64,000 bases of DNA from Isoetes taiwanensis (Eukaryota; Streptophyta; Lycopodiopsida; Isoetales; Isoetaceae). Shown here in pieces: positions 46,849-60,149 of this stretch. Made by a program: the position numbers and the translations under genes. Location of the stretch: assembly GCA_021234155.1 (NCBI GenBank), contig JAJEKV010000022.1, forward strand, positions 3,724,830 through 3,788,829, given 5' to 3'. Under the pieces are notes generated by a model that saw only the letters and a list, made by a program, of their open reading frames with translations, had not been told where the DNA came from and searched no databases. How positions within the stretch are numbered: the first letter of the stretch is position 1; each line of letters opens with the position of its first letter.

Positions 46849-48103
46849 TTACCCTCTGCTACCTCCTTTGTTTGCTGCTTTTTCTTGGCACTCCTTGTGA
46901 CCCGTTTCTTGAATCTTCTTTTCGAGGGGCGGTGCTTCTTTCGGATGCTGGCATGATGTATGTATCAACTTCGCATGCTTCCTCTTGTAAGGAAGAACCT
47001 TTGGCTCCTCAACTTCTGTATCCCCTCCTGATTCCTGTTCTTCTGATTCCTCGGGTACATCTAATCCAGCATGCTCAGTGACATGGCCGAGCTCAAGCAG
47101 CAGAGCATGTGGCACTGATTCATTACATCCTGCAACCAGACAGTGCATGCCAACTAAAACAGCTCCAAAGCATGCTACATGCCACTTATGGTTGCACTTG
47201 AGCTTCACAAGCATGCTGTAATCTTCGCTAAATTGCAGACCACAAAGTTCACATGCATCAGAAGTAGCAGAAAGCGGGAGGTTATAAATACCCGTACTGA
47301 TCTGCATATCCTGTAATTTCTTGTTGGTCTTCAAAACATTAACTTGAGTTGCCCTCGAATGCCATGATTCAATGCTGTGCTCGTAAGACTTCACATCGCT
47401 GTGAAATTTCTTCAACAAGCTTAGAATACCTGTCCTTACCCATGCCTCGAAGCGTGTCCTCCAGAAGCCCCCTCAGCAGGTCCTCTTCACGCTTGAAAAC
47501 TTCTGCTTGCTTTTGATAGTCTTCATCACCTTCAGCAACCCTTTGCAAGTCGCACCTAACCTTGTACTTCTCTTCGATGGCATCTGCTAAACGGTCACAA
47601 TATTGTTTAGAAACAGTTATACTGCCTTCCATCCTTAGAGCTTCCTCTTCGATCTTCATGAGTCTGCTCTCGGCCTCTGCTTTCATCTCCCGAAGTTTTC
47701 TAGTCCTGCTCATGAGGCTCTGGATATTCCTGTCAAAAGCATTTAAAGGGGTTTTCTTCGACTGTTTCTTCAACGAATCTTTGTAGGAGTCCGCTGCAAA
47801 CGAAGCCCAATTCACTAAGTAATCCTTCTTGTTTGATAAAGCTTTGCTTGTATGCTGCCAAGCAAATGCCCTTGCGAACTGAGTCCGAACTTCATTGTTT
47901 ACCAGTTTCTTCTGGTACACCTTGTGGACAAGCTCTCCCAACTCTGACCTAAAAGCTGGCCTGACCAAACCGATCTTCATTTTGCCATTATCTAATGGGC
48001 TGCTCCAAACCTGCAGCCAATCAGACTCACTCACGTCCTCGAGCTTCAACTGTTTTGGCTTTTTCCCATCTGCACATAAGCCACGAAAAGTGGCGAAACT
48101 CAT
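46849..48103 (-). CDS. Coiled-coil/RING-like companion protein of element A
   Basis: Two overlapping frames (48103-47369 and 47418-46849), probably one protein of about 410 residues with one frame change near 47400, or a small intron. The N-terminus is SESDWLQVWSSPLDNGKMKI and KLVNNEVRTQFARAFAWQH. A long heptad-rich region follows (KLREMKAEAESRLMKIEEEA), then a zinc-binding module CELCGLQF...VKLKCNHKWHVACF...MHCLVAGCNESVP, with ligands C-x2-C, C-x-H-x2-H-x2-C and C-x4-C, like a RING/RING-variant finger. The end is acidic then basic. The same gene in the same place in element B shows that it belongs to the transposon rather than being a one-off capture. Its role is unknown; an E3 ligase or a DNA-end/protein bridging factor are possibilities. 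Confidence 0.75.
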
Positions 48104-48520
48104 ACTCTGTTCTAGCCACCGGAAGCTGTAACAGAAGACAAAACAAGTTAGAATTCAAAGCTAACCCAAAAAAAATCGATTATTTACCTTCTTCAGCATG
48201 TAATCCATGGCTGTACCGAAAAAGCAAGGCGCCCGATTGATTGAAGCACTAAGTGCTTGATCGGAATGAGCAAACTAAGCGCTTGAACGGAATGAGCAAA
48301 TCCAAAACTGAGGTCTGCAATTAGGCTACGAAATTTCGTGATCATTGAGGATCATAGCCAGACCCGATTTCGCGCGCATTCCGAGGCTCGTCGGAACCCT
48401 TCACGATGATTCAGTAGCAGACTTCATTCCTGCCCGTCGCCAGTCTTCAATGAACCGTACGGCCCGTCGAAGGCAAAAAAGCAGCGCTCGGACGAGGTGC
48501 TGACGAGCTGCTGGAATTTC
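48104..48520. promoter_or_regulatory. Right subterminal region of element A / 5' region of the RING-like gene
   Basis: About 420 bp between the minus-strand start and the right TIR. It contains repeated AAGCACTAAGTGCTTGATCGG and AACTAAGCGCTTGAACGG phrases (~48244-48295). These resemble the TAAGC/GCTTA motifs of element B and the GTGCTTAACGG at 36229 in A's left end. They are candidate transposase-binding sites. Confidence 0.45.
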
Positions 48521-48553
48521 GCTTTTTTGTACACCACCAATATAAATTTACCC

Positions 48554-49407
48554 GTCAGTGAATTGGCAGAAAGTGTCCAAAGCATCCAGGTGGCGTTGCA
48601 TGTCCTCTGGGGTATATCGCGGCAGTCGGCATCATCGGCATATATGAGTTCTTTGGATTATGTGGTGCATCAACTGGCGCCTCCCCCTCCCCAGGTGCTC
48701 GGCTAGCCATTCTTCTAGCTGGTCAATATACAAGCGAAGGCGTCGGGGATAGAGGGCAGCCACTGGCGCACCCCAATGCTACTAACAAGCAGGGCTCTCG
48801 GCGGTGTGAGGCGGCCGGAGCAAGCCTCGTATTACAATCGTATATAGCATTACGCAAGTCGGCGGGGATCCTAGCTGTCTCAATCTGTCCCACAACTTAT
48901 CGAGGCAGCGTGTCCAAAAAGCCTTTGCGAAATCCACAAAACAGCAGTCAGATTACGGCGTCGATTCCGGCTATCCTCTATGAGTGTTCGCAGAGTGAAG
49001 ATATGGTCAATAGTAGAATGCCGGGGGCAGAAGCCTGCCTGCGTGAGAGCCCGCACTTCTCCATCCTCTGCCCAAAGTGTCAATCGTCGCTCAAGAATCC
49101 CGGCAAGCAACTTGGCAAAGACAGAACTGACCATAATGGTACGATAGTTGGCGGGGCTGTGGGGGTCCCCTGCTTTGTATATGGGCACAACTCTACTGGT
49201 AGTCCAGTGCGGGGGGAAGCCTTCTTGCAATGCCCTGTTGAAGAGTGTTGTGAGAACCCGCACCATTGGGGGCCCGGCCCACTTGAGAAGCTCTGCCTGC
49301 ATACCATCCAAATCTGCTGCCTTCCCGTTAGCGAGGCGTTGCAGGCCCATTATGACATCCCCTTCAGTAATGACCAGTGCTAGGCCTGTCTGCGACCATT
49401 GTGACAT
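48554..49407 (-). mobile_element. LINE-2, 5' (reverse transcriptase) segment
   Basis: Minus-strand RT: LQRLANGKAADLDGMQAELL, VVPIYKAGDPHSPANYRTI, TQAGFCPRHSTIDHIFTLRT, and, after frame breaks, ELIYADDADCRDIP with catalytic YADD codons at 48631-48642. Frame breaks lie near 48.7-48.9 kb. It is 5'-truncated near 49407. It is not of the LINE-1 type; the clade is unassigned (the microsatellite-type tail hints at RTE/I-like lineages). Confidence 0.88.
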
Positions 49408-49877
49408 TAGAGATTATTAGTTGTTTGGGTGTTTATAAGAAAGTCATGACATTAGAGACAATTAACTATAACAATGTCAAGCATAAGTTCAGAAGTGGTT
49501 TTAAGACACTTTATCTTACGATGATAGTAAACGTGTAGGTTTAATGGCATAATTAGTAAAACCGTCATGTTTATTTTACTATATGAACATTTCAAGTGGT
49601 ATTTTGACATGTAGAAATAGGAGGTCATACCAAGGTGCATGCATCATCATTGTTAAATAGATGTCTCATGCAAGACATTGATATTGACATTGACATTGAC
49701 TAACAAGATATGTACGGCCTTGAGGTAGATGGTCGCTTGAGGGGCATGGCTATGGAGGTTGAGGGAGCAGGCATGGATGAGGTTGAGGGAGGAAGTATGA
49801 ATGATGTTATAGAGAAGATGATCCGATTGAAGCAAAATGAATGTAATGGTCTCAACGTCAATGTGAATGATACTCCT
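49408..49877. other. No gene; ATTAGAGACAATTA direct repeats
   Basis: Flank of LINE-2 with phrases GACATTAGAGACAATTA and GTGTTTATAAGAA. Similar phrases occur at 26865-26935, at the other end of the LINE-containing block, so the two sides belong to the same local repeat. Confidence 0.5.
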
Positions 49878-49891
49878 TTGCAAGATGAGAT

Positions 49892-50887
49892 TTTTTTTTT
49901 TTTTTTTTTTTTTTTTGAAGGATGTGAGACTCTTTTTATTGACAAGAACAAAGGCGCGATACGCAGTGCACAGACAAGAATAAAGCCCTAGTCGATATGC
50001 TGATCCAACTAGGCACAAGCACTCGTCTATGCATAAGAAGAACACTGTAAATACGTCTGCCAAATTATCTCTTTTTTATCATCAGCTAGAGATGAGCAAT
50101 GATAAGCTTTGGTGATCTTCTGCTGAGCACAATGAAGAAGTTGCTGATTAGAGATGTGTGCATATTGGAAAATACACAAACCCTGCCTCTGCCAGATAGA
50201 CCACAAAATCCAACTAGAAGCAAGATAAAATGCCCACTTATGCAAGTTCGGCCAAACAGGGGGATAAAGTGCAAATAGGATCTCCTGGATAGTGAGAGAC
50301 ACACTGAAAAGAGTGAACAACAACGTCCAAGCAAGCCGTAGATGCTCACATAAGAAGAAGCAATGTTCAATAGTTTCAACATGTTGGCCACAGAGAGGGC
50401 AACGATCTGAGACTCTAGGGTTCATCTTGTAAACCAAGACATTCACTCGAACACATCTATGGAGAATTTGCCATCGCAGCACTGACACTTTAGGGTGGAG
50501 CAAATTATCCCATCTCCACATCCAAACACTTTTCCACTGTGGTTGAGGAACCTGAAGATGCCAGTGCTGGGATGGAAGGAGAGCCTCACAATCCAAAAGC
50601 AGCCTATACGTAGAAGAAACAAACTTTTCTGGCTTAACACGTGCATCACATATCCAAATAGGCACATCAGCCTGTGGTTGCTGCACAATGGATGGCAAAA
50701 AATCAGCCACCCCAGCCCAGATTTGCCGATCTCATCTGTATAACAGAAATCTCGTCTGAGAAGCCTCCCATGACAAAAGATGACCAGAATCATACCAAGC
50801 TGCAATCGTTAAAACCCCAGCTAGCAGCCAATGCCATTGGGCCTTTGGATGTACAAGTGCACATAAAGGTTACTGATCATGCGTACC
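49892..50887 (-). mobile_element. LINE-3, 5'-truncated L1-type copy with 14-bp TSD
   Basis: A-tail (T run on plus, 49891-49916) and a perfect 14-bp target duplication TTGCAAGATGAGAT (49878-49891 and 50888-50901) define the ends. Only the 3' ~1 kb was inserted. The 3' UTR carries an AATAAA-like signal and ends CATCCTTC before the A tail. Confidence 0.93.
50027..50710 (-). pseudogene. LINE-3 ORF2 C-terminal fragment (zf-RVT)
   Basis: 227 residues ending at a stop at 50027. They include WDNLLHPKVSVLRWQILHRC, DRCPLCGQHVETIEHCFFLC (C-x2-C...H-x4-C zinc knuckle of plant LINE zf-RVT) and WILWSIWQRQGLCIF. There is no start codon of its own; it is a truncated ORF2. It is closely related to the copy at 51623 and to fragments in the tandem array. 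Confidence 0.85.
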
Positions 50888-50901
50888 TTGCAAGATGAGA
50901 T

Positions 50902-52354
<1,453 letters not shown>

Positions 52355-52582
52355 TATTTTTACGTCATGCCACATTGGCATCGGTAAATAAGGTATGCCA
52401 CACCCCACAACCTGCTGACTACTTCCACTAGCCACACAAAGGTGACTTGATCCACGGGTCCTATAGTGGGATGCACCCTGTACATAGCTATTTCATCATC
52501 ATCTCTGACACGCCCCCACTCTGCTAAAAAATCAAATCGTATGTGTTGTGTTGACATCTGTTGTGGTTGTTTGGTCTTGGCT
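52355..52582 (-). other. Unassigned minus-strand open frame left of the tandem array
   Basis: A frame of about 75 codons (EWGRVRDDDEIAMYRVHP, PVDQVTFVWLVEVVSRLWG) with non-repetitive composition. It runs leftwards from the array edge. I do not recognise the family. It is cut by the first array unit at 52583. Confidence 0.25.
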
Positions 52583-55500
52583 ACTTTCTCCCCTTCTTGT
52601 GGCATTGACAAGTCAGCAGGTGCTATTGGCTATTTATCTGGATACTTGGAATAAGTTGCAAAGCCAAGCCTTGCCTTTCACTTAGTGTCGGGATAGTTGT
52701 AGTGGTCTATCTGGAAGCGCAAGAGATTCTGTATTTTAAAGGCTTGGATATTCCTGCTACTACTGTCATTCAGGATGCACAAGTTAGAATTGCTAAGGTC
52801 TACCATTGCTCTTCACTTGCTCATGCCAAGCAAGAGTGGACATTTGAAATTAGGCTGGTAGCCCTACTCAGTGGATCATGACTATCCTCTAAGATTTTAA
52901 GCCCGTCTGTGTATTTGTATATGGCAAAGGTTTTCAATAAAGTTTGTCATCCCTCAAAAGAAATATTTTTAATGATAGAATGCTATTTAAATAAGCCTCT
53001 TCGTATTTAAGACACAACTATCTAAAATAGATGAGAAAACAATCCCACAACAAATCAAATTATTTAATAACCTGTCCTGACAGTGGTGCTGATTTGTACA
53101 ACATGTCAAAGCCATTACAAAAACCATTGAGTAATATCTAAGTGCAAAAAGTCACCTCAATAAATATCATTTGACACACTGACCTTTCTCACTTCTGACC
53201 TTTGAGTTAAAACAACGGTGCCCTATGCTATTCTTTTACAAGAGGCAGGTTTTGGCCTCTTCAACATTCTGCCATGAAGCGCCATCTCCACTATATCTGC
53301 AAGGTGCACCACATGGATGATGTTAGGTATCCTGTTCTTGCACTTGCCATGGCTGAATCTCCTCAGCGTTTGAAACGATGTTGGAAAGAGCATTGCACTA
53401 CATGGTTTGCCCGTTGGGCTGAAAACCGCGAGCAATCGCTCGATGCTTGTCGGATTCGATCCGAGCTTTTGCAATAATATCTTAATGGTCGTTTTTCTCA
53501 AAAGATATGGGACGCTTGATTACTTTGGCCCAAGTGGCGGGTCATTATCATGCACACATAAATCCCCTCTCGGCACGGGGCCCCAAGCTTATTTGCTTGC
53601 TTCATTGTCCGGGAACAAGCTTGTAGCTATTGCATCAATTCTTCACGGGGTCCCACAGTCTCTGGATTGAGACAGTAGATGGGAGGGGCCGCAATTTGTC
53701 CAGAAGCGAGACTATGTGCTCTGTTGCCAATTACAAAGGTTATTAAAGATGAAAGCCATACTCTTCGAGTTGCCCTTTTTTTGAGATAGTTAGGAATCAT
53801 TTTTCGACCTTAGCATTCCATTCCACGCTTCCACAACTTCTCAACAAGCACCATCATTGCATGACTTGGCATTATACATACTTGAGGTTCTAGATAAGCG
53901 CCTGCGCAATTTCGAGCCCTCGGTGAGTCATTATCTAAGCTTGTCTAGTATCATCATTACTGCAAAGGTTTTTCCCTTGAAAACCTTTCGAGGCAGGGGT
54001 TTTTTAATCCTAGTAGTAATGATTGTACTAGCCCATTGTATGACTATGGGTCCCATGACCTATTGGTCTCCGTGGACGTTAAAAAAACTATTCTATTCTA
54101 TTCTATTCTACTACAAAGCGTCACTCAATTCTGAAGTAGCTAAGCGGTTTGTGCTATACAACACGTGACCGACATCAACAAGGCTCAAACTCACCAACAT
54201 GATGTCCTCAGTTGCACTAACTAGAAACAAACCTGCATATATAAACTCTTTTATCCTCCTTCATTTAGTAGCAGGAAGCAAAACCTTAAAGAGATTGAAA
54301 TCCGTGGCCAAGTGCCAAGTGCCTAGAAGAAGAAAATAGGAGAAGAAGCAGTCTGAAATGGACAAGATGGAGATTCAATAATAAATGTTCATAGCATTTG
54401 AGATGCATGCCAAATATCATATAAATTGTCATGTTTGACAAAATTTAAAGCTTTGTCACGTTTTTTGCATTTGAATTTTTGTCACCCTTTGCAGGCATTT
54501 GAATTTTTGTCACCCTTTGCAGACAAAAATTATTGTTGTCACAAGTGGAAAACATAAAACTGCATGACAAACTTTTTTGTTTGACAAATGCAAGCATGAT
54601 AAAAGGCCCTTGCGCCTTGTAGTGAGGTGTTGAGTAAGTTCTGATAAGAGTCCAATAGTGCATAGCATGATAAATATATGGGGATGTCTTGATAGAATGG
54701 ATCGAATAATGTGAAGTCGATCATGTGAGACAAATTTGTATAGCACCAACTTGAACATGGATCCCATGAACATACACGGTGGGATGTGCCTCGAAATTAC
54801 TTTGGAATCAATTATTCATATTGTTGTTACCAATGCTATCTTACAGTTTGAAAAAAAGAAGCTGCTTTTGGCTTTTTTCTGAGAATGTAATTACACATGG
54901 AAACCTTTATAAACAGCCAGTGCGAAAATTTTAAGAACTTTTTCTCGAATAAAAATTTGATGGAAATCACCAACCAATCACAACCACTAGATGGGTGATA
55001 TTGCACGCTAGATGGACTAATATGCTAAGAATATATTGAAACTAACTCTTTAACTAATGAATCGCCCTTTAATAAAGGGCATTGGGCAATAAGGGAAAAA
55101 ATGAGCGAAATACTCTTTGAAGCAAACATCTAGTTTTATTTGAGTCAATGTAAAGTCTTTTTATCGAAGGAAATATAGGCACCCGATTTGGGCATGGATT
55201 CCGGGGAAATTGTGAGCGAATACCTCCACGTGGTATTCGGGCTTGCATGTTTCGATTTTGTCTCGATTTTTTTTCTTTTAGCGAGAATCCGGCAAGGGGA
55301 TATTCGACCCGCTCATTTCACCTCTGAATTTCAAGAACAGAATACGCCTATGTGATTTGATTCAAACCGCAGGTCGAATACTCTGTTCTGATTGAAACTG
55401 CAGGTCGATTCAAGGGGTATTCGACTCGTAAATAGCTTCAAATAGAATCCATGTGGAGGAAGCTCTGTATTCTCGAATCTGAGGCTTAAAACTGTAAGCT

Positions 55501-56050
55501 TGAACCAGCAGGTAAAATTAGTAAAGCCGACAGAAGGGGCGAGAGAGAGGACGAGATTAGGGTGCCCGCCGATACATCGCCATGAGAAAATGCAGGGCGG
55601 TGGAATTTCTTGAACAATGGCAAGACCCATGGATCGAAAAAAGGCACCCTGAACTGGTCGAAAAGGCCTATTTGTATTGAGCATTTTTGGCGTGCCGAAA
55701 ATGTGCGGTCGGGTCCTCGCATGTTATGGTGTCTCATTTTTAGTGTCCTTTTGTCCACCCAAATTAGCACTATATTATGGGAAGAGGGAAATTCAAAATT
55801 AACGAGAATATTGGGGGGTGGTTGATTCCCCCTTTCTCGAGGGAGAGAGATCTCGTTTCTTTCTTTCCATCCATTTTTTGTTCAGGCTTCTTGTGATCCA
55901 ATGACTAATGACGAAGACAGGAGGCGGAAATGGCGTTTGCAGAAGCAACGGCAAAGAGCAAGCAAGATGAGGCAACAATTGTCAAATGAAAATTTAGACT
56001 GGAGTATTGAGCACCCAAAAAAGCAATTGCAACATGTAGCCTCCATAATC
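52583..56050 (+). repeat. Tandem array, unit 1 (3468 bp)
   Basis: First of three head-to-tail copies. Each starts ACTTTCTCCCCTTCTTG and ends CATGTAGCCTCCATAATC. Each contains, in order: a LINE-3-type 3' end (52680-52960), a LINE-2-type 3' end with (TATTC)n tail (53219-54111), AT-rich DNA with a short internal duplication (TTGAATTTTTGTCACCCTTTG, 54471-54520), a GC-richer block at 55140-55900, and a short basic frame at 55901. The unit ends are not transposon termini. Confidence 0.95.
53219..54111 (+). pseudogene. LINE-2-type 3' fragment in unit 1
   Basis: PYAILLQEAGFGLFNILP / MKRHLHYICKVHHMDDVRYP (RT C-terminal region), WKEHCTTWFARWAEN, a zf-RVT relic (VIKDESHTL), then the tail (54048-54111) with TATTC repeats. 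It is more decayed here than in unit 3, mainly by CAG/CTG-to-CG differences. Confidence 0.8.
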
Positions 56051-59000
56051 ACTTTCTCCCCTTCTTGTGGCATTGACAAGTCAGCAGGTGCTATTGGCTA
56101 TTTATCTGGATACTTGGAATAAGTTGCAAAGCCAAGCCTTGCCTTTCACTTAGTGTCGGGATAGTTGTAGTGGTCTATCTGGAAGCGCAAGAGATTCTGT
56201 ATTTTAAAGGCTTGGATATTCCTGCTACTACTGTCATTCAGGATGCACAAGTTAGAATTGCTAAGGTCTACCATTGCTCTTCACTTGCTCATGCCAAGCA
56301 AGAGTGGACATTTGAAATTAGGCTGGTAGCCCTACTCAGTGGATCATGACTATCCTCTAAGATTTTAAGCCCGTCTGTGTATTTGTATATGGCAAAGGTT
56401 TTCAATAAAGTTTGTCATCCCTCAAAAGAAATATTTTTAATGATAGAATGCAATTTAAATAAGCCTCTTCGTATTTAAGACACAACTATCTAAAATAGAT
56501 GAGAAAACAATCCCACAACAAATCAAATTATTTAATAACCTGTCCTGATAGTGGTGCTGATTTGTACAACATGTCAAAGCCATTACAAAAACCATTGAGT
56601 AATATCTAAGTGCAAAAAGTCACCTCAATAAATATCATTTGACACTACAGCCTTTCTCACTTACAGCCTTGGAGTTAAAACAACGGTGCCCTATGCTATT
56701 CTTTTACAAGAGACAGGTTTTTGGCCTCTTCAACATTCTGCCATGAAGCGCCATCTCCACTATATCTGCAAGGTGCACCACATGGATGATGTTAGGTATC
56801 CTGTTCTTGCACTTGCCATGGCTGAATCTCCTCAGCGTTTGAAACGATGTTGGAAAGAGCATTGCACTACATGGTTTGCCCGTTGAAAAGTGTGCAACGA
56901 AAATTTGCGCCGATGCTTGTGGAGTTCGATCCCGAGCTTTTGCAATAATATCTTAATGGTCGTTTTTTCAAAAGATATGGGACGCAGATTACTTTTGGCC
57001 CAAGTGAAAACCGGTCATTATCATGCACACATAAATCCCACTCGGCACGGGGCCCCAAGCTTATTTGCTTGCTTCATTGTCGAGGAACAAGCTTGTAGCT
57101 ATTGCATCAATTCGCACGGGGTCCCCACAGTCTAGGATTGAGGCGGGTAGATGGGAGGGGCCGCAATTGCCTTGAAGCGAACGAGACTATGTGCCTGTTG
57201 CCAATTACAGGTTATTAAAGATGAAAGCCATACTCTTCTGAGTTGCCCTGCTTTTGAGATAGTCCGGAATCATTTTTCGACCTTAGCATTCCATTCCACG
57301 CTTCCACAACTTCTCAGCGCACCATCTGTGCATGACTTGGCATTATACATACTTGAGGTTCTAGATAAACGTCTGCAATTACTGAGCCCTCAGTAGTCAT
57401 TATCTAAGCTTGTCTAGTATCATCATTACTGCAAAGGTTTTTCCCTTGAAAACCTTTCGAGGCAGGGGTTTTTTAATCCTAGTAGTAATGATTGTACTAG
57501 CCCATTGTATGGGTCCCATGACCTATTGGTCTCCGTGGACGTTAAAAAAACTATTCTATTCTATTCTATTCTACTACAAAACGTCACTCAATTACCGTAG
57601 CTAAACGGTTGTGCTATACAACACGTGACCGACATCAACAAGGCTCAAACTCACCAACATGATGTCCTCAGTTGCACTAACTAGAAACAAACCTGCATAT
57701 ATAAACTCTTTTATCCTCCTTCATTTAGTAGCAGGAAGCAAAACCTTAAAGAGATTGAAATCCGTGGCCAAGTGCCAAGTGCCTAGAAGAAGAAAATAGG
57801 AGAAGAAGCAGTCTGAAATGGACAAGATGGAGATTCAATAATAAATGTTCATAGCATTTGAGATGCATGCCAAATATCATATAAATTGTCATGTTTGACA
57901 AAATTTAAAGCTTTGTCACGTTTTTTGCATTTGAATTTTTGTCACCCTTTGCAGGCATTTGAATTTTTGTCACCCTTTGCAGACAAAAATTATTGTTGTC
58001 ACAAGTGGAAAACATAAAACTGCATGACAAACTTTTTTGTTTGACAAATGCAAGCATGATAAAAGGCCCTTGCGCCTTGTAGTGAGGTGTTGAGTAAGTT
58101 CTGATAAGAGTCCAATAGTGCATAGCATGATAAATATATGGGGATGTCTTGATAGAATGGATCGAATAATGTGAAGTCTGATCATGTGAGACAAATTTGT
58201 ATAGCACCAACTTGAACATGGATCCCATGAACATACCTGGTCGGATGTGCCTCACGAAATTACTGGAATCCAATTATTCATATTGTTGTTACCAATGCTA
58301 TCTTACAGTTTGAAAAAAAGAAGCTGCTTTTGGCTTTTTTCTGAGAATGTAATTACACATGGAAACCTTTATAAACAGTCAGTTCGAAAATTTTAAGAAC
58401 TTTTTCTCAGAATAAAAATTTGATGGAAATCACCAACCAATCACAACCACTAGATGGGTGATATTGCCTGCTAGATGGACTAATATGCTAAGAATATATT
58501 GAAACTAACTCTTTAACTAATGAATCGCCCCTTTAATAAAGGGCATTGGGCAATAAGGGAAAAATGAACGAAATACTACTGAAGCAAACATCTAGTTTTA
58601 TTTGAGTCAATGTAAAGTCTTTTTTATCGAAGGAAATATAGGCACCCGATTTGGGCATGGATTCCAGGAAATTGTGAGCCGAATACCTCCACGTGGTATT
58701 CGGCTTGCATGTTTCAGTTTTGTCTCAGTTTTTTTCTTTTAGCAGAATCCGGCAAGGGGATATTCGACCCGCTCATTTCACCTCTGAATTTCAAGAACAG
58801 AATACGCCTATGTGATTTGATTCAAACCGCAGGTCGAATACTCTGTTCTGATTGAAACTGCAGGTCGATTCAATTCAAGGGGTATTCGACTCGCAAATAG
58901 CTTCAAATAGAATCCATGTGGAGGAAGCTCTGTATTCTCGAATCTGAGGCTTAAAACTGTAAGCTTGAACCAGCAGGTAAAATTAGTAAAGCCGACAGAA

Positions 59001-59516
59001 GGGGCGAGAGAGAGGACGAGATTAGGGTGCCCGCCGATACATCGCCATGAGAAAATGCAGGGCGGTGGAATTTCTTGAACAATGGCAAGACCCATGGATC
59101 GAAAAAAGGCACCCTGAACTGGATCGAAAAGGCCTATTTGTATTGAGCATTTTTGGCGTGCCGAAAATGTGCGGTCGGGTCCTCGCATGTTATGGTGTCT
59201 CATTTTTAGTGTCCTTTTGTCCACCCAAATTAGCACTATATTATGGGAAGAGGGAAATTCAAAATTAACGAGAATATTGGGGGGTGGTTGATTCCCCCTT
59301 TCTCGAGGGAGAGAGATCTCGTTTCTTTCTTTCCATCCATTTTTTGTTCAGGCTTCTTGTGATCCAATGACTAATGACGAAGACAGGAGGCGGAAATGGC
59401 GTTTGCAGAAGCAACGGCAAAGAGCAAGCAAGATGAGGCAACAATTGTCAAATGAAAATTTAGACTGGAGTATTGAGCACCCAAAAAAGCAATTGCAACA
59501 TGTAGCCTCCATAATC
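56051..59516 (+). repeat. Tandem array, unit 2 (3466 bp)
   Basis: Second copy, the same internal order as unit 1: LINE-3-type 3' end 56148-56430; LINE-2-type fragment 56684-57575; AT-rich spacer; GC-richer block 58610-59366; basic frame from 59367. It is nearly identical to units 1 and 3 apart from clustered small differences. Confidence 0.95.
56684..57575 (+). pseudogene. LINE-2-type 3' fragment in unit 2
   Basis: Reads PYAILLQETGFWPLQHSAMK and the same WKEHCTTWFAR block as the other units, then zf-RVT text (ACCQLQVIKDESHTLLSCPA) and the (TATTC)n tail at 57510-57575. Confidence 0.8.
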
Positions 59517-60149
59517 ACTTTCTCCCCTTCTTGTGGCATTGACAAGTCAGCAGGTGCTATTGGCTATTTATCTGGATACTTGGAATAAGTTGCAAAGCCA
59601 AGCCTTGCCTTTCACTTAGTGTCGGGATAGTTGTAGTGGTCTATCCGAAGCCTAAAGAGATTACGTATTTTAAAGGCTTGGATATTCCTGCTACTACTGT
59701 CATTCAGGATGCACAAGTTAGAATTGCTAAGGTCTACCATTGCTCTTCACTTGCTCATGCCAAGCAAGAGTGGACATTTGAAATTAGGCTGGTAGCCCTA
59801 CTCAGTGGATCATGACTATCCTCTAAGATTTTAAGCCCGTCTGTGTATTTGTATATGGCAAAGGTTTTCAATAAAGTTTGTCATCCCTCAAAAGAAATAT
59901 TTTTAATGATAGAATGCTATTTAAATAAGCCTCTTCGTATTTAAGACACAACTATCTAAAATAGATGAGAAAACAATCCCACAACAAATCAAATTATTTA
60001 ATAACCTGTCCTGACAGTGGTGCTGATTTGTACAACATGTCAAAGCCATTACAAAAACCATTGAGTAATATCTAAGTGCAAAAAGTCACCTCAATAAATA
60101 TCATTTGACACTACAGCCTTTCTCACTTACAGCCTTGGAGTTAAAACAA

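Larger units (their letters stand above)
36181..48553. mobile_element. Element A: 12.4-kb two-gene TIR DNA transposon (Sola-like?)
   Basis: Perfect 33-bp terminal inverted repeats (36181-36213 and 48521-48553, starting GGGTAAATTTATATTGG) are flanked by the 4-bp direct repeat GTCA (36177-36180, 48554-48557). It splits LINE-2, and excision restores the LINE reading frame exactly. It encodes a multi-exon transposase on plus (36240-45059) and a coiled-coil/RING-like protein on minus (46849-48103), in convergent orientation. A 4,749-bp CACTA element sits in a transposase intron. Without it (and its TSD) the element is 7,621 bp. 4-bp target duplications and a DDD-like triad are features described for the Sola superfamily; that assignment is my inference. 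Confidence 0.93.

Noticed and set aside
55331-55825. Overlapping minus- and plus-strand frames in the GC-richer block of each array unit
   Set aside because: No recognisable domain on either strand, and frames differ between units; left as unit content.
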